Below are positions 44,646-53,430 of a DNA stretch of 64,000 nt, in pieces. Position numbers and translations under genes: made by a program. The notes under the pieces were generated by a model. That model was not told the DNA's origin. It made no database searches and was given only the letters and a program-made list of their open reading frames with translations. The stretch spans positions 62,001 through 126,000 of the forward strand of contig NZ_BMML01000028.1 in the NCBI RefSeq assembly GCF_014645815.1, read 5' to 3'. The stretch comes from Streptomyces fuscichromogenes. Its GTDB lineage: Bacteria; Actinomycetota; Actinomycetes; Streptomycetales; Streptomycetaceae. Positions within the stretch are counted from its first letter, which is position 1; each line of letters opens with the position of its first letter.

Positions 44646-46277
44646 GTGACTTCAGAGACGGATCTGGTTCCCGCGCCGCGCGTCGTGGAGGGACCGATGC
44701 GGTGCGGTGTGCTGTTCGACGAGGGCACCACCCTGTGGGCCGCCGCGGGTACCGAGGGGACCGAACGCTGGCTGCGTTCGGTGCTCGGCGCGGCCCTTGG
44801 CCTGCCGTTGCGGTCCGGACCGGAGGACGCCCGCGACGCCGTACGACTGCGCCTGGACGACTCGCTGGCGCCCGAGGCGTACCGGCTGAGCGTGATCGCG
44901 AACCGGGGGGTCGAGATCCGCGGCGGCGGTCCGGCCGGGGTTTTCTGGGGCGCCCAGACCCTGCGGCAACTGCTCGGCCCGGAGGCTTTCCGGCGGGCCC
45001 CCGTAAGCCCCGGGATCCGGTACGGCATCCCGCATCAGATCATCGAGGACTCCCCCCGATTTCCCTGGCGCGGCCTCATGCTCGACGTGGCCCGGCACTT
45101 CATGCCGAAGGAAGGCGTCCTGCGCTACCTCGATCTCATGGCGGCGCACAAACTCAACGTCTTCCACTTCCATCTGACGGACGACCAGGGCTGGCGCGTC
45201 CGGATCGAGCGCCACCCCCGGCTCACCGAGGTCGGCTCCTGGCGGACCCGCACGAAATTCGGTCACCGGGCCTCACCGCTGTGGGAGGAGAAGCCGCACG
45301 GCGGCTTCTACACCCAGGACGACATCCGGGAGATCGTCGCCTACGCGGCCGAGCGCCATATCACGGTCGTCCCCGAAATCGACGTACCAGGACACTCGCA
45401 GGCCGCCATCGCCGCGTATCCGGAACTCGGCAACACCGACGTCATCGACACCACCGCCCTCTCCGTCTGGGACTCCTGGGGGATCTCTCCGAACGTACTC
45501 GCCCCCACTGACAACACCCTGCGCTTCTACGAGGGGGTGTTCGAGGAAGTGCTGGAGCTGTTCCCGTCGGAGTTCATTCACATCGGCGGCGACGAATGCC
45601 CCAAGGACCAGTGGCGGGCCTCCCCGGCCGCGCAGGCGCGCATCAAGGAACTCGGGCTCGCCGACGAGGACGAGTTGCAGGCGTGGTTCGTCGGCCACTT
45701 CGCGAAGTGGCTCTCCGCGCGCGGACGCAGACTGATCGGCTGGGACGAGATCCTGGAGGGCGGGATCGCCGAGGGCGCGGCCGTCTCGTCGTGGCGCGGC
45801 TACGGCGGCGGGATCGCGGCCGCGCGGGCCGGGCACGACGTCGTCATGTGCCCCGAGCAGCACGTCTACCTGGACCACCGGCAGGCCGACGGCGCCGACG
45901 AGCCGGTGCCGATCGGATACGTCCGCACCCTGGAGGACGTGTACCGGTTCGAGCCCGTTCCGGCGGGGCTGGACGAATCCCAGGCGCGGCGGATCCTGGG
46001 CACCCAGGCCAACGTCTGGACCGAGGTGATGGAGGACCACGCGCGCGTGGACTACCAGGCCTTCCCCCGGCTCGCCGCCTTCGCCGAGGTCGCCTGGAGC
46101 GCCCTCCCGGCCCCGGGAGAGCGGGACTTCGCCGCCTTCGAGCGCCGTATGACCGCCCACTACCGGCGCCTCGAAGCCCTGGGCGTCGCCTACCGCCCCC
46201 CGGCCGGCCCCCTCCCGTGGCAGCAGCGCCCCGGCGTCGCCGGCCGCCCCCTCGACGGCCCGCCCCCGAACCGCTGA
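44646..46277 (+). CDS. GH20 beta-N-acetylhexosaminidase
   Basis: A 543-residue intracellular enzyme (no signal peptide) that releases terminal GlcNAc from chitin-type oligosaccharides. The GH20 domain starts FPWRGLMLDVARHFMPKEGVLRYLDLMAAHKLNVFHFHLTDDQGWR. The catalytic Asp-Glu pair is in FIHIGGDECPKDQW. Later conserved parts are IGWDEILEGG, QHVYLDH and ILGTQANVWTE. GTG at 44646 lies two bases after the stop of the decayed permease, whose intact ancestor probably imported the substrate. The enzyme itself looks intact. Confidence 0.93.
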   Translation: MTSETDLVPAPRVVEGPMRCGVLFDEGTTLWAAAGTEGTERWLRSVLGAALGLPLRSGPEDARDAVRLRLDDSLAPEAYRLSVIANRGVEIRGGGPAGVFWGAQTLRQLLGPEAFRRAPVSPGIRYGIPHQIIEDSPRFPWRGLMLDVARHFMPKEGVLRYLDLMAAHKLNVFHFHLTDDQGWRVRIERHPRLTEVGSWRTRTKFGHRASPLWEEKPHGGFYTQDDIREIVAYAAERHITVVPEIDVPGHSQAAIAAYPELGNTDVIDTTALSVWDSWGISPNVLAPTDNTLRFYEGVFEEVLELFPSEFIHIGGDECPKDQWRASPAAQARIKELGLADEDELQAWFVGHFAKWLSARGRRLIGWDEILEGGIAEGAAVSSWRGYGGGIAAARAGHDVVMCPEQHVYLDHRQADGADEPVPIGYVRTLEDVYRFEPVPAGLDESQARRILGTQANVWTEVMEDHARVDYQAFPRLAAFAEVAWSALPAPGERDFAAFERRMTAHYRRLEALGVAYRPPAGPLPWQQRPGVAGRPLDGPPPNR

Positions 46278-46648
46278 CCTTCCCCCGGCCTCCCGCCGCC
46301 CCTCGCTCGTGCGGCCCGGGCCGCTCGCCGGTCCCGTGCCGTTCCGGCTCAAGCCGGCCGTCGGCCCCGCTCGGGTCGTCGGCCGGTTCCTCTCCGGGCG
46401 GTCCCCTCGCTCCGAACGGGTCATGGAAAAAGACCCCAAGGATCACCGAAGAGTGTCAATCGGTGCGCACCGGTGATGGCGGTAGAAAACGGACCAAGTC
46501 GCCGATGAGGTGGGCGAATGCCTTCTAGCGGACCCGTGCGTTCGAGGCTTGCGAAGATGTGCCAGAGTTGCCACGTCCGCCCTGTGAGCACGTACCGTAC
46601 GGCCACACAGGTGGGACCAGGTGGGGCAGCGGGAAGGGGCAGCCGGTT
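46278..46648 (+). promoter_or_regulatory. Upstream region of the molybdenum hydroxylase operon
   Basis: These 371 bases hold no supported gene. A loose inverted pair ATCACCG/CGGTGAT occurs at about 46441-46475 in an AT-richer stretch (46430-46500) that could contain the promoter. No known operator is recognised. Confidence 0.45.
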
Positions 46649-47542
46649 TTGACCACGCACGCACCGCAGGCGGGGCAGTCCGTCACGCTGCCCACGACGC
46701 TGAACGAGGCCGTCGCGGCCCTCACCGACATGCCCGCCGCGGTCCCGGTCGCCGGCGGCACCGACCTGATGGCCGCCGTCAACTCCGGCCAGCTCAGGCC
46801 CGCCGCCCTGGTCGGCCTCGGCCGGATCAGCGAGATCCGCGGCTGGCAGTACCAGGACGGCAACGCCCTGCTCGGCGCCGGCCTCACGCACGCCCGCATG
46901 GGCCGCCCCGACTTCGCCGCCCTGATCCCGGCGCTCGCCGCCGCCGCGCGCGCCGCCGGCCCCCCGCACATCCGCAACGCCGGCACCCTCGGCGGCAACA
47001 TCGCCACCGCCGCGCCCACCGGCGACGCGCTGCCGGTGCTCGCCGCCCTGGAGGCGACGCTGATCATCGCGGGACCGGGCGGCTCCCGCCGGGAGATCCC
47101 GGTGTCGCACCTGCTGGCCGGTGTGGAGATGCTCCGCGCGGGCGAGCTGATCGGCTTCGTGCGGGTACCGCTGCTGCACGCCCCGCAGGTCTTCCTGAAG
47201 GCGACCGGCCGCACCGGCCCCGGCCGCTCGGTGGCCTCCGTGGCGCTCGTCCTCGACCCCGCGCGGCGCGGCGTCAGATGCGCCGTCGGCGCCATAGCGC
47301 CGATGCCGCTCAGGCCCCTGGACGCCGAGCAGTGGGTGGCCCGGCTGATCGACTGGGACAACGACCGCGCGCTCGTCCCGGAGGCGCTGAGCGCCTTCGG
47401 CGAGTACGTCGCCGCCGCCTGCATCCCCGACCCGGCCCCCGAGCCGGACGGTTCGGTGCCCGCGCTTCCGCCCGCCGTACTGCACCTGCGGCGCACCGTC
47501 GCCGCGCTGGCCCGACGAGCACTGGGGAGGGCGCTGTCATGA
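46649..47542 (+). CDS. FAD-binding subunit of a xanthine dehydrogenase-type molybdenum hydroxylase
   Basis: A 297-residue CoxM/XdhB-like subunit. The FAD-binding motif AVPVAGGTDLMAAVNSG and the second FAD loop RNAGTLGGNIATAAPTGDALPVL are intact. The start is a TTG at 46649 preceded by GGGAAGGGG at about ten bases, giving MTTHAPQAGQSVTLPTTL. It is the first gene of the operon and its stop overlaps the 2Fe-2S subunit start (ATGA). It passes electrons from the iron-sulphur subunit to FAD. The physiological acceptor is unknown. Confidence 0.9.
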   Translation: MTTHAPQAGQSVTLPTTLNEAVAALTDMPAAVPVAGGTDLMAAVNSGQLRPAALVGLGRISEIRGWQYQDGNALLGAGLTHARMGRPDFAALIPALAAAARAAGPPHIRNAGTLGGNIATAAPTGDALPVLAALEATLIIAGPGGSRREIPVSHLLAGVEMLRAGELIGFVRVPLLHAPQVFLKATGRTGPGRSVASVALVLDPARRGVRCAVGAIAPMPLRPLDAEQWVARLIDWDNDRALVPEALSAFGEYVAAACIPDPAPEPDGSVPALPPAVLHLRRTVAALARRALGRALS

Positions 47543-49230
47543 CCGACGACCAGCACGGAGAGGGCGCGCCCGCAAGCGGTGGCGGCCGCTGGAACCCGCT
47601 GCCCCAGGGCGACTACGACGACGGCGCGACCGCGTTCGTGAAACTCCCCGAGGGCGGCATCGAGGCCCTGCTGTCCGCCGACAGCCCCCTGGCCGCGCCC
47701 GGACACGGCTACGTGCCGCCGCAGATAACGGCCGCGCCCGGCACCGACGCCTGGGGCGCGCCGCCCGACGGCACCCGGTGGCCCGACCCGAACGCTGCTC
47801 CCCAGGGGCAGCCCGCCGACGACCGGTTCACGTACAACCCGGCCTCGACCCAGCAGTGGACGTACGAGGAGCCGCCGCGCGCGCCCGGCCACGACGTGAC
47901 CGGCCAGTGGTCGATCCCGGTCGCGACCGGCGATATTCCGGACGAATCGGGCGAGTTCACCACATCCGCGCTCATCGAGCAGTGGGGCGGCACGCCGCCG
48001 ACGACCCTGCCGGGCGGCGCGTCCGCGCCCTGGGCGGCCGAGGCCCCGTCGTGGGAGCACCCCGCGGAGGCCCCTGGATCGCCTGCTGAGCCCCTCGCGG
48101 GTCGCGAGGGCGCGCGGGCCCCTGGCCTCACCTCCGGGGCCGCCGGTGCGCCGCCTGCGGCCGACGCGTCGGCGGGGGGCGAGGGCGGCGAAGCGGCCGA
48201 TACCGGCGAACTGCGCGCGGTCGGCGCGCCGCCGGGCGCCGGCGAAGCCGACACGCCCTACGACGCCGAGGACCCGCACCCCGCCCACGATCCGCGGGCC
48301 GCCGACAGCGGATCCGCCCCGCAGGGGTCGTCCGCCCCCGACGGCGAGAGCGTCACCGGTGGCGCGGACGGGACAGAACACGCCGAAGGCGAGGCCGAGG
48401 CGGTGGACGACCACCCCCTCGCCTCCTACGTCCTGCGCGTCAACGGCGCCGACCGCCCTGTCACCGACGCCTGGATCGGCGAGTCCCTCCTGTACGTCCT
48501 GCGTGAACGCCTCGGCCTCGCCGGCGCCAAGGACGGCTGCTCGCAAGGCGAATGCGGCGCCTGCAACGTCCAGGTCGACGGTCGCCTGGTCGCCTCCTGC
48601 CTGGTCCCCGCGGTCACCGCGGCCGGCAGCGAGGTGCGCACGGTCGAGGGCCTGGCCCAGGACGGCAGGCCCTCGGACGTGCAGCGCGCCCTGGCCCGCT
48701 GCGGAGCCGTCCAGTGCGGCTTCTGCGTCCCCGGCATGGCGATGACCGTCCACGACCTGCTGGAGGGCAACCCGGCCCCCACCGAGCTGGAGACCCGCCA
48801 GGCCCTGTGCGGCAACCTCTGCCGCTGCTCCGGCTACCGGGGCGTCCTGGACGCCGTCAACGAGGTCGTCGCCGAACGCGAGGCACACGCCGCCGCCGAC
48901 GCTGAGACGGACGGCGACGAGGCCCGTATTCCCCATCAGGCGGGACCGGGCGCCGGCGGCGTCAACACGTCGGCGTTCGACTCCCCGGGCACCTTCGGGG
49001 CCGGAATCCAGGTCCCGCACGACCAGCCGTACGACCAGTCGTACGGTGGCAACCAGTCCTTCGGCGGCGACCAGTCGTACGGCGGGAACCAGACGTTCGG
49101 CGGCAACCAGTCCTTCGGCGGCGACCAGTCGTACGGCGGGAACCAGACGTTCGGCGGCAACCGGTCGTTCGACGACCAGAGCCAGAGCTACGACGATCAG
49201 CCCTACGGCCCGGACGGAGGCCAGGCGTGA
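47539..49230 (+). CDS. 2Fe-2S subunit of the molybdenum hydroxylase with long disordered ends
   Basis: At 563 residues this is more than three times the usual ~160-residue length. A ~290-residue acidic, Pro/Gly/Ala-rich disordered region precedes the iron-sulphur core. The core has a plant-type cluster (KDGCSQGECGACNVQVDG with the later Cys) and the second cluster (CGAVQCGFCVPG, LCGNLCRCSGYRG). The C-terminal ~75 residues are a Gln/Gly/Tyr/Phe-rich repeat tail (QSYGGN, QTFGGN, QSFGGD). ATG at 47539 overlaps the FAD gene stop, and its own stop overlaps the Mo-subunit start (GTGA). Confidence 0.88.
   Translation: MTDDQHGEGAPASGGGRWNPLPQGDYDDGATAFVKLPEGGIEALLSADSPLAAPGHGYVPPQITAAPGTDAWGAPPDGTRWPDPNAAPQGQPADDRFTYNPASTQQWTYEEPPRAPGHDVTGQWSIPVATGDIPDESGEFTTSALIEQWGGTPPTTLPGGASAPWAAEAPSWEHPAEAPGSPAEPLAGREGARAPGLTSGAAGAPPAADASAGGEGGEAADTGELRAVGAPPGAGEADTPYDAEDPHPAHDPRAADSGSAPQGSSAPDGESVTGGADGTEHAEGEAEAVDDHPLASYVLRVNGADRPVTDAWIGESLLYVLRERLGLAGAKDGCSQGECGACNVQVDGRLVASCLVPAVTAAGSEVRTVEGLAQDGRPSDVQRALARCGAVQCGFCVPGMAMTVHDLLEGNPAPTELETRQALCGNLCRCSGYRGVLDAVNEVVAEREAHAAADAETDGDEARIPHQAGPGAGGVNTSAFDSPGTFGAGIQVPHDQPYDQSYGGNQSFGGDQSYGGNQTFGGNQSFGGDQSYGGNQTFGGNRSFDDQSQSYDDQPYGPDGGQA
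49051..49158 (+). repeat. Two exact 54-bp tandem repeats coding a prion-like tail
   Basis: Bases 49051-49104 are identical to 49105-49158. Each codes 18 residues (NQSFGGDQSYGGNQTFGG) made of three six-residue units. Partial copies flank both sides (about 49035-49170). Exact identity suggests a recent duplication or continuing repeat exchange. Confidence 0.92.
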
Positions 49231-51539
49231 CCAACGAGACCGTCACCACGACCACGGCCGCGGAGACGCCCGTCCCCGCCCCCGAACCGCTGCCGCACGG
49301 CCTCGGCGTGTCGCTGCCCGCCGCCGACGCGGGCGCGAAGACCGAGGGCACCTTCCCGTACGCGGCCGACCTGTGGGCCGAGGGCCTGCTGTGGGCGGCC
49401 GTGCTGCGCTCCCCGCACCCGCACGCGCGCATCGTGTCGATCGACACCAGCCACGCGCGCGAGATGCCCGGCGTACGGGCCGTCATCACCCACGAGGACG
49501 TCCCCGGCACCCCGCGCCACGGCCGGGGCACCCCGGACCGCCCGGTCTTCGCCTCCGAGGTGGTACGGCACCACGGCGAGCCCATCGCGGCCGTCGCCGC
49601 CGACCACCCGGACACGGCCCGCATGGCCGCCGCCGCCGTCATCGTCGAGTACGAGGTGCTCGACCCGGTCATCGACCCCGAGCAGTCCTTCGAGGCCGAG
49701 CCGCTGCACCCGGACGGCAACCTGATCCGGCACATCCCGCTCCAGCACGGCGACCCGGACGCGACCGGCGAGATCGTCGTCGAGGGCCAGTACCGCATCG
49801 GCCGCGCGGATCCCGCCCCCATCGGCGCCGAGGCCGGCCTCGCCGTGCCCCGCCCGGACGGCGGGGTCGAGCTGTACCTGGCCTCCACCGACCCGCACAC
49901 CGACCGCAACACGGCCGCCGCCTGCTACGGCCTGTCCCTCGAACAGGTGAAGATCGTCGTCACCGGCGTGCCCGGCGCCACCGCCGACCGCGAGGACCAG
50001 GGTTTCCAGCTCCCGCTCGGCCTGCTCGCCCTGAAGACCGGCTGCCCGGTCAAACTCACCGCCACGCGCGAGGAGTCCTTCCTCGGCCACGCCCACCGCC
50101 ACCCCACCCTGCTCCGCTACCGGCACCACGCCGACGCCGAGGGCATGCTGGTCAAGGTCGAGGCGCAGATCCTGCTCGACGCGGGCGCCTACGCCGACAC
50201 CTCCGCGGAGTCCCTGGCCGCCGCCGTCTCCTTCGCCTGCGGCCCGTACGTCGTCCCGAACGCCTTCATCGAGGGCTGGGCGGTCCGCACCAACAACCCG
50301 CCCTCCGGCCACGTCCGCGGCGAGGGCGCCATGCAGGTGTGCGCCGCCTACGAGGCGCAGATGGACAAGCTGGCGAAGAAGCTCGGCATCGACCCGGCCG
50401 AGATCCGGCTGCGCAACGCCCTCGCCACCGGCGACGTGCTGCCCATCGGCCAGACGGTGACCTGCCCGGCCCCCGTCGCCGAACTCCTCCAGGCGGTACG
50501 GGACTTCCCCCTCCCCGCGCTCCCCAAGGACACCCCCGAGGACGAGTGGCTGCTGCCCGGCGGCCCCGAGGGCGCGGGCGAGCCGGGCGCGGTGCGCCGG
50601 GGCGTCGGCTACGGCCTCGGCATGGTGCACATGCTCGGCGCGGAGGGCGCCGACGAGGTCTCGACGGCCACCGTCAAGGTCCACGACGGCATCGCGACCG
50701 TGCTCTGCGCGGCCGTGGAGACCGGCCAGGGCTTCACCACCCTGGCCCGCCAGATCGTCCAGGAGACCCTCGGCATCGACGAGGTCCACGTGGCCCCCGT
50801 CGACACCGACCAGCCGCCGGCCGGCCCCGGCTGCCGCGGCCGCCACACCTGGGTCTCCGGCGGCGCCGTCGAACGCGCGGCCAAGATGGTCCGCACCCAG
50901 CTCCTCCAGCCCCTCGCCCACAAGTTCGGCATGTCCACCGAGCTGCTCCAGATCACCGACGGCAAGATCACGTCGTACGACGGCGTCCTGTCGACCACCG
51001 TCACCGAGGCGCTGGACGGCAAGGAACTGTGGGCCACCGCCCAGTGCCGCCCGCACCCGACCGAGCCGCTGGACGCCGACGGCCAGGGCGACGCCTTCGT
51101 GGGCCTCGCCTTCTGCGCGATCCGCGCGGTCGTCGACGTCGACATCGAGCTGGGCTCGGTACGGGTCGTGGAGCTGGCCGTCGCCCAGGACGTGGGCCGG
51201 ATCCTCAACCCGGCGCAGCTCAACGCCCGGATCGAGGCGGGTGTCACGCAGGGCGTGGGCATCGCCCTGACGGAGAACCTGCGCACCCCGCGCGGTCTGA
51301 TCCGCCACCCCGACCTCACCGGGTACGCCCTGCCGACCGCCCTCGACGCGCCCGACATCCGGATCGTCAAGCTCGTCGAGGAACGCGACGTGGTCGCCCC
51401 CTTCGGCGCCAAGTCGGTCAGCGCGGTGCCGGTGGTGACCTCCCCGGCGGCCATCGCCTCCGCCGTCCGCGCGGCCACCGGCCGCCCGGTCAACCGCCTC
51501 CCGATCCGCCCGCAGGCGGCGGTCGTCACGGGCCAGTGA
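49227..51539 (+). CDS. Molybdopterin-binding large subunit of the molybdenum hydroxylase
   Basis: A 770-residue XdhC/CoxL-type large subunit: TEGTFPYAADLWAEGLLWAAVLRSPHPHARI, the central GEGAMQVCAAYEAQMDKLA, and the Mo-pterin region TGQGFTTLARQIVQETLGIDEVHV. Near the C-terminus the family motif that normally carries the catalytic Glu (GVGEPP-like) reads AKSVSAVPVVTSPAAIASAV, with no Glu. So the hydroxylase chemistry may differ or be lost. GTG at 49227 overlaps the 2Fe-2S stop, and its own stop overlaps the kinase start (GTGA). The substrate is unknown. The purine label is by family only. Confidence 0.87.
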   Translation: MTNETVTTTTAAETPVPAPEPLPHGLGVSLPAADAGAKTEGTFPYAADLWAEGLLWAAVLRSPHPHARIVSIDTSHAREMPGVRAVITHEDVPGTPRHGRGTPDRPVFASEVVRHHGEPIAAVAADHPDTARMAAAAVIVEYEVLDPVIDPEQSFEAEPLHPDGNLIRHIPLQHGDPDATGEIVVEGQYRIGRADPAPIGAEAGLAVPRPDGGVELYLASTDPHTDRNTAAACYGLSLEQVKIVVTGVPGATADREDQGFQLPLGLLALKTGCPVKLTATREESFLGHAHRHPTLLRYRHHADAEGMLVKVEAQILLDAGAYADTSAESLAAAVSFACGPYVVPNAFIEGWAVRTNNPPSGHVRGEGAMQVCAAYEAQMDKLAKKLGIDPAEIRLRNALATGDVLPIGQTVTCPAPVAELLQAVRDFPLPALPKDTPEDEWLLPGGPEGAGEPGAVRRGVGYGLGMVHMLGAEGADEVSTATVKVHDGIATVLCAAVETGQGFTTLARQIVQETLGIDEVHVAPVDTDQPPAGPGCRGRHTWVSGGAVERAAKMVRTQLLQPLAHKFGMSTELLQITDGKITSYDGVLSTTVTEALDGKELWATAQCRPHPTEPLDADGQGDAFVGLAFCAIRAVVDVDIELGSVRVVELAVAQDVGRILNPAQLNARIEAGVTQGVGIALTENLRTPRGLIRHPDLTGYALPTALDAPDIRIVKLVEERDVVAPFGAKSVSAVPVVTSPAAIASAVRAATGRPVNRLPIRPQAAVVTGQ

Positions 51540-52072
51540 CCCTCACCGGGGTCGTGGTGATCGCCGGGGTGATGGCGTCCGGCAAGTCGACGGTCGCCCA
51601 GGCGCTGGCCGAGAGGCTGCCGCGCGCCGCGCACGTCCGCGGCGACGTCTTCCGCCGGATGATCGTCTCGGGGCGCCAGGACTTCACCCCCGACGCCGCC
51701 GAGGAGGCCACGGCCCAGCTCCACCTCCGCTACCGCCTCTCGGCGGCGACGGCGGACGCGTACGCCGGGGCCGGGTTCACCGCGATCGTCCAGGACGTGC
51801 TGCTGGGCCCGGAGCTGACGTCGTACGTCGGCCGGATCCGCACCCGCCCGCTGCACGTCGTCGTCCTGGCCCCGAGCCCCGAGACGGTCGCGGCGAGGGA
51901 CGCGGCACGGCCGAAGACCGGGTACGGGCCCGCCTGGACGGTCGCCGACCTGGACGCGGAACTACGGCTGCGCACCGAGCCGTTGGGGCTGTGGCTGGAC
52001 ACCTCGGAGCTGACCGTGGAACAGACGGTGGAAGCGATTCTCACCGGGACGGAACGGACGAGGGTCGCCTGA
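51536..52072 (+). CDS. P-loop NTPase, small-molecule kinase-like
   Basis: A 178-residue AAA/gluconokinase-like protein with Walker A GVMASGKST at residues 10-18, a following HVRGDVFRRM segment, and a lid region (RDAARPKTGYGPAWT). GTG at 51536 overlaps the Mo-subunit stop (GTGA), so it is coupled to the hydroxylase operon. It may phosphorylate a metabolite or nucleotide of the same pathway. The substrate cannot be read from the sequence. Confidence 0.8.
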   Translation: MTLTGVVVIAGVMASGKSTVAQALAERLPRAAHVRGDVFRRMIVSGRQDFTPDAAEEATAQLHLRYRLSAATADAYAGAGFTAIVQDVLLGPELTSYVGRIRTRPLHVVVLAPSPETVAARDAARPKTGYGPAWTVADLDAELRLRTEPLGLWLDTSELTVEQTVEAILTGTERTRVA

Positions 52073-52241
52073 CGTCTCTTCTGCGGGGCGTTGTCAGTGC
52101 CGCGGCGTAGTGTTCTGGGCAGTGGGGACGGCCGCTCCGGAGGGGAAGCCCGGACGGCCCGCCATGCCCTGCCGACTTCTACGCACGACGCACCACTCGA
52201 ACCACTTGCACGTCTTGAACACTTTGATCGCGGGGGCAGCG

Positions 52242-53420
52242 ATGAGCACGAGCGGCACGATCAGCACGACCGGCAGCGGTGCGACGGCGATCACGCTGAC
52301 CGAGGCCGAACTGGACCGCTACATCACGCACGAACCGACCCGCAGCTGGCTCACCGGCCCCGGACTGCCCGACAGCGGCGGCCTGCTGACCTTCGAGCCG
52401 CTGCGCAGGGCCGGTCTGCGCACGCTGGCGGACGTCACGGACGGCCCGTCCCGGCTCGCGGAGGAGCTCCGCGACCGGCTGGTGATAGGGGAGCTGCTGG
52501 CCCCGGCCGGCCTGGACACCGAGTCGATCCTCCTCGACGGCGGCACCGGCGAGATCACCACGGCCTACCTGCTCGACCCCACCGACCCGCGCCCGCTGGC
52601 GCCCTCGCTGGAGACGCTGCTGCGCTTCGCCGCCGTCACCGAGGAACTGACGGGCCTGCGCGGCCGTTTCGCCTCTCTCGCCGGGACGCACGGCACGAAG
52701 GTGGCGACCGAGGCCTCCCGCAGGCTCCTGGACCTCTTCGAGCAGGGCACGGCCGGTGACGTCCCGCCCTACTGGAAGGCGACGGCCCTGATCCGCCCCC
52801 TCAGCCTGGTCGCGGGCCCCGGCACGGACTCCGGGCTGACCGTGGACCTGCCGCTCCGGCTCCTGGACCAGGAGTTCGGGCAGGGCCGGGTGGCCCGCTT
52901 CGAGGAGGTCGACTTCCCGCCCACGCTCACCCATGAGCCGACCCGCCGCTTCCTGCGCGAGACCGGCCTGCCGGAGGACGCGGTCCTCTTCCACCTCGAC
53001 CCGGACGCCCCGCTGCCCACCCTCTGGGAGTACTTCACCGACATCCGTCCGGGCGGCTTCCCGGTGGACGACCTCCCGGCCCACGCCGACCGGCTGATAC
53101 GCCTCGGCCACCTGGTCGAGGACAACAGCCTCGTGGTGGACGGCACCACGGGCGCGATCCTCAACTTCTCCGAGCCCGAGGCGACCCTCTACCCCCTCAA
53201 CACGGACATCTCCACGCTCGCCTACACCCTCTGGCTCCTGCACCACGAGCGCACCATCGACGAGCACCTGAACCACGAACTCACCACCGAGGCCTACGAC
53301 CAGCTCGCCGCGACCATGCTGCACACCCTCGCGGCCGTCGACCCGCCGCCCGTCACGACGGAGTCCGACTGGCACTACTGGACGGAGCTGTTCCAGGACG
53401 AGGCCGGCGGGGTGCTGTAG
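52242..53420 (+). CDS. SUKH-4-like protein with two tandem domains
   Basis: A 392-residue soluble protein with two homologous halves of about 190 residues. The first opens THEPTRSWLTGPGLPDSGGLLTFEPL and the second THEPTRRFLRETGLPEDAVLFHLDPD. Each is followed by a SUKH-like strand pattern with an acceptor like GEITTAYLLDP / GAILNFSEPEATLYPLN. SUKH families are often immunity proteins against nuclease toxins. No toxin gene is beside it, so its role is open. The ATG at 52242 follows GGGGGCAG. Confidence 0.75.
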   Translation: MSTSGTISTTGSGATAITLTEAELDRYITHEPTRSWLTGPGLPDSGGLLTFEPLRRAGLRTLADVTDGPSRLAEELRDRLVIGELLAPAGLDTESILLDGGTGEITTAYLLDPTDPRPLAPSLETLLRFAAVTEELTGLRGRFASLAGTHGTKVATEASRRLLDLFEQGTAGDVPPYWKATALIRPLSLVAGPGTDSGLTVDLPLRLLDQEFGQGRVARFEEVDFPPTLTHEPTRRFLRETGLPEDAVLFHLDPDAPLPTLWEYFTDIRPGGFPVDDLPAHADRLIRLGHLVEDNSLVVDGTTGAILNFSEPEATLYPLNTDISTLAYTLWLLHHERTIDEHLNHELTTEAYDQLAATMLHTLAAVDPPPVTTESDWHYWTELFQDEAGGVL

Positions 53421-53430
53421 CGGCGCGGGC

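Noticed and set aside
49203..51308. A 701-residue minus-strand frame opposite the molybdenum subunit
   Set aside because: No family motifs, and the opposite strand contains a complete large-subunit sequence coupled to its neighbours.
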